Shown: positions 1 to 8,486 of the stretch, piece by piece
How positions within the stretch are numbered: the first letter of the stretch is position 1
Layout of the letters: each line of letters opens with the position of its first letter
Assembly (NCBI GenBank): GCA_035555795.1
Contig: DATMGE010000072.1
Location: 127,473-191,472 of the forward strand
Direction: 5' to 3'
DNA: 64,000 nucleotides
DNA from: RCIO01 sp035555795
Lineage (GTDB): Bacteria; Pseudomonadota; Alphaproteobacteria; Rhizobiales; Rhizobiaceae
Program-made: the position numbers and the translations under genes
Notes under the pieces: generated by a model
What the model was told of the DNA's origin: nothing
The model's database searches: none
The model's input: only the letters and a program-made list of their open reading frames with translations

Positions 1-704
1 ATCCCGGCAGCCGCGACTATCTGGCGAAATATTTCCTGCCCTTCTATGCGGCAATCGCGGAAGAGGTCGCCAAGACGCATCCGCAGGTCGAGTGGATGCT
101 GGCGAAGTCCGATTTCCTGTCGCTCGATTTCCTGCGCAACCTGCCGTCGATCCATGACGGACGGCCGCTCGATGCCGTCGAACTGCGCTATGAGGAGGCC
201 GCCGGAAGGCAATTCCTCGTCACGCCGAAGGGCATCCGCATCGGCATCGGTTCCGCCGACGAGGTCGGGCAGCGCGCCAAGGTGGCGCTCTCGCTGCCGG
301 GCTCCAACACGGCCGAGCTTTCGGCCATCGGCCTGCCGATGATCATCACCCTGCCGACATGGTGGACGGAGACCGCGCCGCTGCCGGGGCTCGCCGGCCA
401 TGTCGGCCGCATCCCGCTGCTGGGCAAATATATCAAGCGCTTCCTCAGCTATCAGGTGCTGAAGCGGCTGCGCTTCCTGTCGCATCCCAACCGCCGCACC
501 GGCAGGATGGTCGTACCGGAAGTTCTTGGCCGCATCACCGCCCCGCAGGTGGCCGAGGTGGTGCGGGACTATCTCGACCGCGACACCCGCCCCCTCGAGG
601 ACGAGCTGCGCGCCATCATGGGGCCGCCCGGCGCAACCAAGCGTTTCGTATCGGCGCTGACCGCCTATCTGAAGCGTCCGGCGGAGCGATATGAAACTGC
701 ATAG
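1..704 (+). CDS. LpxB-like glycosyltransferase (5' truncated by window edge)
   Basis: The frame is open from base 3 and begins inside the protein with PGSRDYL; a PGSR element is typical of the nucleotide-binding half of lipid-A-disaccharide synthase (LpxB) and its relatives. About 234 C-terminal residues are visible. They include LSLPGSNTAELSAIGLPMI, which resembles the donor-binding 'SGT..LE....G.P' region of LpxB but with N/A substitutions, so this is probably an LpxB-related paralogue rather than housekeeping LpxB. The stop overlaps the ABC exporter start by 14 bp, and a GT2 gene follows, suggesting an operon that makes and exports an envelope glycolipid. The N-terminus and exact substrate cannot be judged. 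Confidence 0.72.
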   Translation, partial: PGSRDYLAKYFLPFYAAIAEEVAKTHPQVEWMLAKSDFLSLDFLRNLPSIHDGRPLDAVELRYEEAAGRQFLVTPKGIRIGIGSADEVGQRAKVALSLPGSNTAELSAIGLPMIITLPTWWTETAPLPGLAGHVGRIPLLGKYIKRFLSYQVLKRLRFLSHPNRRTGRMVVPEVLGRITAPQVAEVVRDYLDRDTRPLEDELRAIMGPPGATKRFVSALTAYLKRPAERYETA

Positions 705-2451
705 GCATTTCTGGACCATCTGGAACGAGCTTTGGGCGCGCCGCCGCACTTTCGGCCTGGCGCTGTTCTGCGTCGCCGCATCGGCGGGGCTCTATGTCCT
801 GATGCCGATATGGGCGGGCGAGCTCGTCGGCGGCATCTTCGCCAAGGGCGATGTCGGCGCGCTGGCGATGCATCTCCTGCTCGGCCTTGCGATCTTCTTC
901 GGCGCGTCGCTGTTCGGCTTCGGGCGCACCTATCTCATGGTGCTGCTCAGCCATCAGATCACCGCCGAAACGCGTGCGCGCATCTTCCATCACATATTGC
1001 GCGTCTCGCCGCGCACGCTGGCCTCGGTGTCCGGCGGCGAACTGGTGTCAAGCTTCTCCAACGACCTGCAGACTTTTCACGAGGCGCTGGTGCGGGTCAT
1101 TGCGGTGCTGGCGCCGGCGGTCATCCTGGTGCTCGTCTTCGGCGTCGCCATGGCCTACCATTCCTGGCTGCTGTTCCTCTGCTCGATCGTGCTGATCAGC
1201 CCGCTGATCCTCGTCACCTCCTATTTCGGCAATAGGCTGCATGGCGCCTCGCATGGCACGCAGGAGCAGCTTGCCGGGCTCGTCGGCAGCTTCGAGGAGA
1301 TGCTGGGCGGCGCGAAGGAGATCAAGTCCTTCAACCGCGAGGAAGATGTCTCCAGCCGCTTCAACGCGCTCAATGCCCGCACGCTGACGGCGCAATTGCT
1401 GCGCGACCGCATGGATTCGCTCCATCCGGCGGCGGTGTCGCTGGCGGCGGCTGTGGGCATCGCCGCCATGGTGCTGCTTGCCGCCTATCTGTTGCAGAAC
1501 GCCTATATTTCGATCGAGACGCTGACGGCATTCCTCGTCTGCGTCGGCCTTGCCTTCACGCCCTTGCAGGAGGCCAGCCATTCGCTGGGGCGCCTGATCC
1601 AGCTCGTCGCCGTGATGGACCGCTTCGAGCGGCTGATGGCGATGCCGCCCGAGAAGGACGGGACGCAGCCGCTCCTGCCGGGCCAGACGCGCGGCGCGGT
1701 GACCTTCGATCATGTGAATTTCAGCTACGTGCCCGGCGCCAATTTCGGTCTGCGCGATTTCAACCTCGATATTGCGGCCGGGCAGCGCGTGGCGCTGGTT
1801 GGTCCGAGCGGCGGCGGCAAGTCCACCATCCTCGATTTCGTGCCGCGCTTCCTGACACCCGACACCGGCACCCTGCGCATCGATGGCGAGGATGCCGCCG
1901 ATCTGCGCCTTGCCGATCTTCGCCGGCAGATCGGCGTCGTATTCCAGCAGCCCGTCCTGTTCGAGGGCACGCTGCTCGACAATCTGCGTTTCGGCGCGCC
2001 GGACGCCAGCCTCGATGAAGTGATGGCAGCCGCTCGCGCCGCCCATGTGGACGAGTTCGCCCAGCGCCTGACCGGGAAATACGATGCGCGCATCGAGGCG
2101 CGGGGCGGCAACCTGTCGGTCGGCCAGCGCCAGCGCATCGCCATCGCACGCGTCTTCCTCAAGGATCCGCGCATCCTGCTGCTGGACGAGCCGACCTCGG
2201 CGCTGGACACCGATTCGGAACGGCTGGTGCGCGATGCGCTGGCGCGTGCTTCGGCGGGCCGGACGACGCTGATCGTCGCGCACCGGCTCAACACGGTGCG
2301 CAGCGCCGACCGCATCGTCGTGATCGAGAATGGCCGCATCGTCGAGGACGGCACCCATCAGGAACTTTTTGCGCGGGGCGGGCTCTATCACCGCCTCTGC
2401 CGCGAGCAACTGGCATCGGATCAGGACGAATGGAACTTGCAGCAAGCCTGA
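691..2451 (+). CDS. ABC transporter, fused permease/ATP-binding protein (MsbA-like exporter)
   Basis: A 586-residue half-transporter. The N-terminal ~310 residues hold six hydrophobic segments (exporter fold). The C-terminal nucleotide-binding domain has Walker A GPSGGGKST at 371-379, signature LSVGQ at 475-479, Walker B ILLLDE at 495-500 followed by PTSALD, and an H-loop in IVAHRL. This architecture exports lipids, glycolipids or drugs as a homodimer in the inner membrane. Location between an LpxB-like glycosyltransferase (14 bp overlap) and a GT2 enzyme (22 bp overlap) favours export of a glycolipid made by the neighbours; the substrate is inferred. The signature is LSVGQ rather than LSGGQ, a common tolerated variant. 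Confidence 0.92.
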   Translation: MKLHRHFWTIWNELWARRRTFGLALFCVAASAGLYVLMPIWAGELVGGIFAKGDVGALAMHLLLGLAIFFGASLFGFGRTYLMVLLSHQITAETRARIFHHILRVSPRTLASVSGGELVSSFSNDLQTFHEALVRVIAVLAPAVILVLVFGVAMAYHSWLLFLCSIVLISPLILVTSYFGNRLHGASHGTQEQLAGLVGSFEEMLGGAKEIKSFNREEDVSSRFNALNARTLTAQLLRDRMDSLHPAAVSLAAAVGIAAMVLLAAYLLQNAYISIETLTAFLVCVGLAFTPLQEASHSLGRLIQLVAVMDRFERLMAMPPEKDGTQPLLPGQTRGAVTFDHVNFSYVPGANFGLRDFNLDIAAGQRVALVGPSGGGKSTILDFVPRFLTPDTGTLRIDGEDAADLRLADLRRQIGVVFQQPVLFEGTLLDNLRFGAPDASLDEVMAAARAAHVDEFAQRLTGKYDARIEARGGNLSVGQRQRIAIARVFLKDPRILLLDEPTSALDTDSERLVRDALARASAGRTTLIVAHRLNTVRSADRIVVIENGRIVEDGTHQELFARGGLYHRLCREQLASDQDEWNLQQA

Positions 2452-3380
2452 TCCTGCCGACGCGCAACCGCGCCGACATATTGCGCCAGTCGCTGCCGCG
2501 CATGCTCGACCAGACGGCGCCGGCCGGCTCTTTCGAGATCGTGGTGGTGGACGATGCCTCCGACGACGACACGGCGGACGCCGTGGCCTCCATTGGCTCG
2601 CCCGACATCGTCTATCGCCGCCAGCCGGAGCAGCAGGCGGCGGCAAGCGCCCGCAACCGCGCCATCGAGATTGCGCGCGGCAAGCTGCTGATCTTCGTCG
2701 ATGACGACGCTTTCGTCAGGCGCGACTATGTGGCCGAACACCTTGCCGCCCATGAGGGGCAGGCGAATGTCGCAGTCAGCGGGCCCATCGTCGAGGTGAG
2801 CGCCATCCCCGAGGAACGCGACCCGCCGGCGGGTCCGATGATCGGCCGCCACATCAACGCTTTCCCCACAGGCAACGCATCCGTCTCCCGCGAGGCGATC
2901 GTCGCCGCCGGCCTGTTCGACACGGATTTCCGCTCCTATGGCTGGGAGGATGCGGAAATGTTCCGCCGCCTGCTGATGGCGGGCGTCAATCGCCGCTATC
3001 ACTGGAAGGTGCCGATCTACCACTACAAGGCGCCGACGACGCGCAGGAATTTCCTTGCGCAACTGGAGACGGAAGAGCGGCGCGGCCACATGGGCGCGAT
3101 CTACTACGCCAAGCATCCGAACCTCGCCGTGGCCTTGCAGACCAAGCAGATCGGCGTGCTCAACCTGATCGAGCGCGGCCTGTCGGGCCTGTTCGGCATC
3201 GAGAAGCGCATTGCAGAGATGCGGGCGACCGGCGTCGAGCCGACCTCGGATTTCATCCGCTTCCTGATGATCAATCACAGCGAGATGGCGACGGGCCGGC
3301 GCATCTGGAAGCAGATGAGCCGCACGGAGCGCCGCGCGCTCGCCGAGGCCACGCGCGCCAAGGTCACGCCGCTGACGTAG
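2430..3380 (+). CDS. Family 2 glycosyltransferase
   Basis: A 316-residue GT-A fold enzyme. It starts with the beta-strand LILPTRNR, has the nucleotide-binding VVVDDAS (D41/D42), the metal-binding acidic motif FVDDDAF (D91-D93) and the acceptor/catalytic motif GWEDAE (171-176). There is no clear transmembrane segment, so it probably acts on the cytoplasmic membrane face. It overlaps the ABC exporter by 22 bp and is the last gene of the three-gene glycolipid cluster. The donor sugar and acceptor cannot be told from sequence. Start is the first ATG in frame, embedded in the upstream coding sequence, consistent with translational coupling. Confidence 0.9.
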   Translation: MELAASLILPTRNRADILRQSLPRMLDQTAPAGSFEIVVVDDASDDDTADAVASIGSPDIVYRRQPEQQAAASARNRAIEIARGKLLIFVDDDAFVRRDYVAEHLAAHEGQANVAVSGPIVEVSAIPEERDPPAGPMIGRHINAFPTGNASVSREAIVAAGLFDTDFRSYGWEDAEMFRRLLMAGVNRRYHWKVPIYHYKAPTTRRNFLAQLETEERRGHMGAIYYAKHPNLAVALQTKQIGVLNLIERGLSGLFGIEKRIAEMRATGVEPTSDFIRFLMINHSEMATGRRIWKQMSRTERRALAEATRAKVTPLT

Positions 3381-3430
3381 CGGCGTCCTGACGAACGCTT
3401 TACCGCCGCTCAAGTTTGGTTTTCCTGGCT

Positions 3431-3472
3431 GCATTTGTGCGCCGCCGGGCGATTCCGTCCGGCTGCAAATGC
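3431..3472. repeat. Hairpin-forming short repeat between convergent genes (copy 1)
   Basis: Outer arms GCATTTG (3431-3437) and CAAATGC (3466-3472) pair, and inner GCCGG/CCGGC arms pair around a loop. The core GATTCCGTCCGGCTGCAAA recurs near 48854 in another hairpin. Both copies sit between the 3' ends of converging genes, so the element may act as a bidirectional terminator or a REP-like unit. There is no T-tract. Confidence 0.55.
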
Positions 3473-3481
3473 TATGACTGA

Positions 3482-4438
3482 TCAGCCCTTTTTGGCGATG
3501 CCGATGCTGGTGAGCGCGGCCGACAGGTCGGGCGCGTGGACCGGCTCGCCGAAGGCGGCCGGATTGACCGCGACGCGATGCGACAGATCGCGATGGTGCA
3601 TGCAGTAGCGGTCCCATGGCGAGAGCTGGATCCGGAAGAACTTGATCAGCGCCTCGGCCATCGTCTCGCGCAGCTCGATGCTGCGTCCCGGCCGCTTGCC
3701 GAGATGGGCGAGAAACTCCGCCGCGAATTCGTTGACGCTGCGCGAGGGGTTGCCGAGCACGACGCGCTCCGGCTTGCCCTGCGTCATCGGGCGCGAAAGC
3801 ATGATGCGGGCGATCGTGGCGATGTCGCGCGCGTGGATGATGTGGAAGCGTCCATCGGCGCGCAGCCGGCGCATCAGCCAGGCCCACGGCTTCACCTGCC
3901 GGATCAGCTTGGCGAAATGGGAGGCGGGCTTGCCGGGATCGGCGCCGACCACCAGCGTCGGGAACATGCCGACCATGTTGGCCTGGTCCGCGCGCTCCTC
4001 CATCAGCTCGACCAGCCGGTATTTCGACTGGATATATTCAGAGCCGAGGTCGCGCGCGGCGTCGAGTAGGTTGCCGTCGGCGTCGAGCACACTGGCTGAC
4101 GAGAAATAGACGATGCGCTTGCAGCCGGCGGCGATCAGCGCGTCAGCCAGCGCGATATTGGCATCGCAATTGATGCGGAAGGCGTTGCCTTCGCCCCATG
4201 AGGTGGCGACCAGCATGGCGGCGTCGATGCCGGCGAGGCGGTCGCGATACGTGTCGAGCGCTTCCATGTCGGCGGCGATGACGCTGATGCGCGATGACCA
4301 TTCGGGCCGGATGGCCAGCTTCGCCGGATCGCGCAGCACGAGAACCAGTTCGTGCCCGGTCTTTTCCATCAGGTCTTCGACGATGTAGTGGCCCACGCAG
4401 CCGCTGGCGCCGGTGATCAGGATACGCTGTACGCTCAT
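3482..4438 (-). CDS. NAD(P)-dependent epimerase/dehydratase family (extended/atypical SDR)
   Basis: With the ATG at 4438 the protein has 318 residues and begins MSVQRILITGASG, putting the Rossmann GxxGxxG (G10, G13, G16) where SDR proteins carry it. An in-frame GTG at 4468 would add ten residues of no obvious value. The SDR catalytic YxxxK is present as Y135-x3-K139, preceded by YFSSASV. This fits a sugar-nucleotide epimerase/dehydratase or an NmrA-like reductase. It converges on the glycosyltransferase gene across a hairpin repeat, so it is a separate transcription unit. Substrate unknown. Confidence 0.82.
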   Translation of the reverse strand: MSVQRILITGASGCVGHYIVEDLMEKTGHELVLVLRDPAKLAIRPEWSSRISVIAADMEALDTYRDRLAGIDAAMLVATSWGEGNAFRINCDANIALADALIAAGCKRIVYFSSASVLDADGNLLDAARDLGSEYIQSKYRLVELMEERADQANMVGMFPTLVVGADPGKPASHFAKLIRQVKPWAWLMRRLRADGRFHIIHARDIATIARIMLSRPMTQGKPERVVLGNPSRSVNEFAAEFLAHLGKRPGRSIELRETMAEALIKFFRIQLSPWDRYCMHHRDLSHRVAVNPAAFGEPVHAPDLSAALTSIGIAKKG

Positions 4439-4571
4439 TCTCGGGATGGCTTCCATTTGCGGCGCCACGGCGGGCGCAAGAACATGCAGCGCCCTTAACG
4501 CATTTTACGCCGCGGTGGAATCACCACGCCTGCCACCAAGGGCAGAAAGCCGTCATCGGTCCGGGCGATGG

Positions 4572-4919
4572 TCAGGCAGCGGTGCGGAAATGCGGCATGA
4601 GGCCCGCATAGGATTCGGCGATTCGAGCCATAGGCAGCTCGCTCGATGCAGCCGGCTCCACCTTGGCCGGGCCGCCATCCGCCGGCAGCGACACGATTGC
4701 GAACTGGCGCGATGCCCCTTCGCCGAAGGCAACAGCACCGGCCCAGCTTAGATCGTCTCGATCATGCGGAAGTTCGAACAGCAATTCGCCGCCCGCCTTG
4801 CCGATCGCTTCGGGCAACTGGTCGAGCAATTGTTCGCGCGTATCGATGGCCTGGAGCGAAAGTTCCATCTCGACCTCTTCGAGCGATTGCGCTGGCTGCT
4901 GCGGGTTGGAATCGTCCAT
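4572..4919 (-). CDS. Hypothetical protein, acidic, 115 aa
   Basis: A clear AGAGGTG Shine-Dalgarno lies just upstream of the ATG at 4919, which supports a real gene. The product is acidic, with an amphipathic N-terminal half rich in Glu and Leu (SLEEVEMELSLQAID), no signal peptide and no membrane segment. I do not recognise a family. It lies alone between the SDR gene and the LysE-type exporter, all on the same strand but with gaps of about 100 bp or more, so it may be monocistronic. Confidence 0.6.
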   Translation of the reverse strand: MDDSNPQQPAQSLEEVEMELSLQAIDTREQLLDQLPEAIGKAGGELLFELPHDRDDLSWAGAVAFGEGASRQFAIVSLPADGGPAKVEPAASSELPMARIAESYAGLMPHFRTAA

Positions 4920-5026
4920 GTGACACCTCTTTGCGTGCCCTGTCCCGGCCCGATCCCCATGTCCAGATCAACCTCCAGCGTGGCGGGAATATGGCATGGG
5001 TAGTTCGGCTACGGCTTGCAGACCCG

Positions 5027-5662
5027 CTAGGCGCCGGCGCGACGATAGAATGCAAGCGATCCGGCAAGCGTCAGCAGCACGCCGCCGCAGATCCGGTCGA
5101 GCCAAAGCGCGCCTGACGTCCTCAGGAGCCGAACCGCCTGCGAGCCGAATAGCGCGTAGCCGAACATGACCGTGAAATCGATGGCGGCGAACACCAGGGC
5201 AAGAATGACATATTGCGGCAACTGGGCTGCGGCGGGCTCGATGAATTGCGGCAGGAAGGCAGAGAAGAACAGATAGCCCTTGGGATTCGTCACCGCCACC
5301 AGGAAGCTTCTGAGGAAGATGGATCGGGCAGATCCAGCGCCGGCGATGCCCGCCGGTCGCAGAGGTTCGGCGAGCGTTCCCCTGGATCGTAGAAGCGCGA
5401 TGCCGAGATAGGCCAGATAGCAGACGCCGATCCACTTGACGACACTGAACCAGAATTCCGATGCCGCCAGAAGTGCACCCAGCCCGAGAGCGACCGCTCC
5501 GATCAGGATGAAATCGGACAGGACCGCACCGATCATGCCGAGACTGGCGCGACGCATTCCGAACCGCGAACCGTTCGCCAGAGCAAGCAGCACGGTCGGA
5601 CCGGGTGTCGCGATGCCGACGAACGCGACGAGGGCGAATGCGAGAACGGTTATTTCGGTCAT
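5027..5662 (-). CDS. LysE/RhtB family amino-acid exporter
   Basis: The preferred start is the ATG at 5662 (MTEITVLAFALVAF), which has GAGCAAGAG upstream and gives 211 residues, the usual length; an upstream in-frame start would add 20 non-hydrophobic residues. Five to six hydrophobic segments and the family motif ATPGPTVLLALANGSRFG are visible, followed later by NPKGYLFFSAFLPQF, a second hallmark. LysE/RhtB proteins export lysine, homoserine, threonine or related solutes across the inner membrane. The substrate here cannot be inferred from neighbours. Confidence 0.88.
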   Translation of the reverse strand: MTEITVLAFALVAFVGIATPGPTVLLALANGSRFGMRRASLGMIGAVLSDFILIGAVALGLGALLAASEFWFSVVKWIGVCYLAYLGIALLRSRGTLAEPLRPAGIAGAGSARSIFLRSFLVAVTNPKGYLFFSAFLPQFIEPAAAQLPQYVILALVFAAIDFTVMFGYALFGSQAVRLLRTSGALWLDRICGGVLLTLAGSLAFYRRAGA

Positions 5663-5823
5663 CTCTTGCTCCGGGGGCACATCGGATGCACCGAGTTTTG
5701 CAATATCATCCGCAGACCGCAACGGGGCGGCGCTGAAATCCAGACCGATCCACCTCCCGCTGCGGCTTTGACCGCTGCCGGGCGGTCGGCTACACAGCTT
5801 CGCGAGACAGGCACCTCCCGCGC

Positions 5824-6621
5824 ATGGCAGTCATCATCGAAAGACAGTCTTCCTCCGCGGCGCGCTGGGCGCGCCGACTGGCGCTCTTTTCGGCTGCCCT
5901 TTTCATAACCTCATTGGCAGGCCATCGCTTCGGCGCGGTGGAGACGGTGCCGTTCTTCTGGCTGGCGTGGCTCGTGGCTGGCTTTGCATTGCTGGCGCTT
6001 CTGCTCGGCCTGCTCGGTATGCGCGCGCTTTGGGAGCGGGGCGATCGCGGCGGGCGCGCCTCGGCGCTGGCGATCGTGATGGCGGTGCTGGTGCTGGCGC
6101 CGATCGGCTTTGCCGGCTTCCTTGCCTATAGCCTGCCGCCCATCGGCGATGTTTCCACCGACGTGCTGGAGCCGCCGGCGTTCCGCATCGCGCCGGACCT
6201 GCGCAAGGGGGATATGAACCCGCTCGGCGCCTATCCGCGCGAACAGGCCGACATGCAGCGCGAGGCCTATGCGGACGTCACCGGCCGCCGCTATGCGATG
6301 CCCGCACAAGGTGTCCAGGAACTGGTGACGCTTCTGGTCGGGGATCGGCGCTGGGCGGTCCTGCGGCCGTTCGATGCCGAAGGTGATGGCGGCGAGGCCA
6401 CCATGGAAACGGTGGCGCATTCGCCGCTTCTCGGCCTCCTGTCCGACGTAGCGATCAGGGTCACGGACGAGGGCGAGACGAGCTATGTCGATATGCGTTC
6501 CGTATCCCGCTACGGCGCGCGCGATCTTGGCGACAATGCCCGCAAGATCAGCGGCTTCCTTGCCGATCTCGACCAGCTCGTCACCCTGCGTAGCACGATG
6601 TCGCTGCCGCCGGGCGAGTGA
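5824..6621 (+). CDS. DUF1499 family membrane protein
   Basis: 265 residues. Three hydrophobic segments occupy roughly residues 15-110 (LALFSAALFITSLAGH, FFWLAWLVAGFALLALL, ALAIVMAVLVLAPIGFAGF). The rest is a soluble domain typical of DUF1499, with PPAFRIAP near the start and a C-terminal DMRSVSRYGARDLGDNARKI, the conserved 'R..SR.G..D.G.N..RI' stretch of this family. No enzymatic role is established. It converges on the MBL-fold gene with only a 6 bp gap, leaving no room for a dedicated terminator. Confidence 0.82.
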   Translation: MAVIIERQSSSAARWARRLALFSAALFITSLAGHRFGAVETVPFFWLAWLVAGFALLALLLGLLGMRALWERGDRGGRASALAIVMAVLVLAPIGFAGFLAYSLPPIGDVSTDVLEPPAFRIAPDLRKGDMNPLGAYPREQADMQREAYADVTGRRYAMPAQGVQELVTLLVGDRRWAVLRPFDAEGDGGEATMETVAHSPLLGLLSDVAIRVTDEGETSYVDMRSVSRYGARDLGDNARKISGFLADLDQLVTLRSTMSLPPGE

Positions 6622-6627
6622 GACCGC

Positions 6628-7533
6628 TCAGGCGGGGGCGAACACGCCGTCCGTCGCGATGCCGTTCTGCGCGGTGACGAGTCCGCGCGCCACCAGGTCC
6701 TCGATATGGGCGAGCACCGAGAGGCCGGCTGCGCCATGGAGGCGTGGATCGGTGTCGCGATAGATGGCCGCGACGATTTCGGGAATGGTACGGTCGCCGC
6801 CGCGAAGCCGTTCGAGGATGGCGCGCTCGCGCATCTTGCGATGGCCCTTGAGGCCGCGCATGAAGGCCGGCGGCGAGGTCACCGCGCCGCCATGCCCCGG
6901 CAGGAGCATGGTATCGTTGCGGGCGATGAGGCGGTCGAGCGAGGCCATATAGTCGCTCATCGCGCCATCGGGCGGAGCGACGATGGTCGTGGCCCAGGCC
7001 ATCACATGGTCGCCCGAAAAGGTGACGCCCGTACCCTCCAGCGCGAAGGCGAGATGGTTGGCGCAATGGCCGGGCGTATGGAGCGCCCGCAGCGCAAAGC
7101 CGTCGCCGGTCACCAGCGAGTCGTCTGCCAGCACGATATCGGGGTTGAAGTCGGTGTCGCCGCTGGCATCCATCCGCACTTCCTCGCCGGCCCGCAGCGG
7201 CCGCGCCGGGCGATGCGGGCCGTAGCCGGCGGTCGGCGCGCCGGTGGCCGCCGCCAGCCGGGCGGCCAGCGGCGAATGATCGCGATGGGTGTGGCTGACG
7301 AGGATATGGCTGACCGGCCTGCCGCCGATCGCGGAAAGCAGCGCGGCGAGATGCTGGTCGTCGTCGGGGCCGGGGTCGAGCACCGCCAGCGTATCGGAAC
7401 CGATGAGGTAGCTGTTGGTGCCGTGAAAGGTGAAGGGGCTCGGATTGGGCGCGGTGATGCGCACCACCTGCGGAGCTACCGGAACCGCTTCACCATGCGC
7501 CGCCGCGAAACGCGTGTCGAATTCCAGTGCCAT
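6628..7533 (-). CDS. Metallo-beta-lactamase fold hydrolase
   Basis: 301 residues. The metal-binding HxHxDH motif is H81-T-H83-R-D85-H86, with later ligands suggested by HTPGHCANHLAF and SGDHVMAW. The C-terminal ~90 residues form a helical region ending in a likely winged-helix segment (LSVLAHIEDLVARGLV), the layout of LACTB2-like hydrolases. This subgroup includes thioesterases, nucleases and lactonases; substrate not assignable. It is divergent from bioY, and the two share a 113 bp intergenic region. Confidence 0.88.
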   Translation of the reverse strand: MALEFDTRFAAAHGEAVPVAPQVVRITAPNPSPFTFHGTNSYLIGSDTLAVLDPGPDDDQHLAALLSAIGGRPVSHILVSHTHRDHSPLAARLAAATGAPTAGYGPHRPARPLRAGEEVRMDASGDTDFNPDIVLADDSLVTGDGFALRALHTPGHCANHLAFALEGTGVTFSGDHVMAWATTIVAPPDGAMSDYMASLDRLIARNDTMLLPGHGGAVTSPPAFMRGLKGHRKMRERAILERLRGGDRTIPEIVAAIYRDTDPRLHGAAGLSVLAHIEDLVARGLVTAQNGIATDGVFAPA

Positions 7534-7646
7534 GTGCTGCTCCGCTTGTCACCACGGTCGGGTTGACGATTGCCGCCTAGCATGGAAGCAAATATACGGA
7601 AACCCATCAGCGGGCATCGGCCCGCGCCGAATCGAAGGGGACAGAC

Positions 7647-8237
7647 ATGGCTTCGGCAATCACCGCCCGCCCGCTTATTTCGCTCGCGCTGCCTGAAGGT
7701 CGCACCGCAAGGCTTCTCATGCAGGTCGCCCTCGTGGTGGGCGGCACGCTGCTGCTCACGCTGGCCGCCAAGACCAAGGTCGTGCTCGGCCCGGTCGATC
7801 TCTATCTCGGAAACTTCGCCGTGCTGGCGCTGGTTGCCGCATTCGGCCTGCGTCTCGGCCTGGCGACCGTGCTGCTCTACATGGCCGAGGGCGCTGCCGG
7901 CCTGCCGGTGTTCCAGAGCACGCCCGAGAAGGGCATCGGCCTTGCCTATATGATGGGCACGACCGGCGGCTATCTCGTCGGCATGGTGGTCGCCGCAGCA
8001 ATCGTCGGCTGGGCAGCGGATCGCGGCTGGGGCAGCAATCCCCTCAAGCTCTTCGCGGCGACCCTTGCTGGCACCGTGGTCATCCTCGCCTTCGGCTATG
8101 CCTGGCTGGCGACGCTCATCGGCGCCGAAGGCGCCTGGACCTTCGGCGTCGCCCCCTTCATCGTGCCGGACCTGATCAAGGCCGCGCTTGCCGCATCCGC
8201 CGTTCCGGCGGTCTGGGCATTGCTGGCGCGCCGCTGA
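7647..8237 (+). CDS. bioY: Biotin transporter BioY (ECF S-component)
   Basis: 196 residues and strongly hydrophobic, with about six membrane segments. The BioY hallmark is YMAEGAAGLPVFQ followed by GTTGGYLVGMV. BioY binds biotin and works alone or with an ECF energy module (BioMN) in the inner membrane; no bioM/bioN lies next to it here. A GGGGACAG-type Shine-Dalgarno precedes the ATG. I looked in the 113 bp upstream for the alphaproteobacterial BioR palindrome (TTATMKATAA) and did not find it. A strong terminator follows. Confidence 0.92.
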   Translation: MASAITARPLISLALPEGRTARLLMQVALVVGGTLLLTLAAKTKVVLGPVDLYLGNFAVLALVAAFGLRLGLATVLLYMAEGAAGLPVFQSTPEKGIGLAYMMGTTGGYLVGMVVAAAIVGWAADRGWGSNPLKLFAATLAGTVVILAFGYAWLATLIGAEGAWTFGVAPFIVPDLIKAALAASAVPAVWALLARR

Positions 8238-8261
8238 TCACACGACCGATCGACCTGTCGA

Positions 8262-8289
8262 AAACGCCGGCCTTCGGGCCGGCGTTTTT
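8262..8289 (+). terminator. Rho-independent terminator of bioY
   Basis: A perfect 12 bp stem (AAAACGCCGGCC / GGCCGGCGTTTT) closes on a TTCG tetraloop and runs into a T-rich tract. It starts 24 bp after the bioY stop and isolates bioY from the sulfate assimilation operon. Confidence 0.92.
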
Positions 8290-8486
8290 GCTTTTCGGGC
8301 CAATCGGATAGCGCGCAGGAACCGTATTCCTCCGACGGGGCGCATGGCGCAAAGCTGCACCGGCAAGAGCGCGCACTTTGGCAAAGCGCGGCTTGGGTCG
8401 GCGGGGCCGGAACGGTATGCCTGATGGAAGGGGGCGGAGGCCGGCAGATGCCGGCCGCCGTGCTCCCTCTTACCGGAAGGCTCTTC

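Noticed and set aside
8290..8486. Riboswitch (SAM-type) in the cysD leader
   Set aside because: I saw no convincing conserved riboswitch core in the ~200 nt leader; only short imperfect hairpins.
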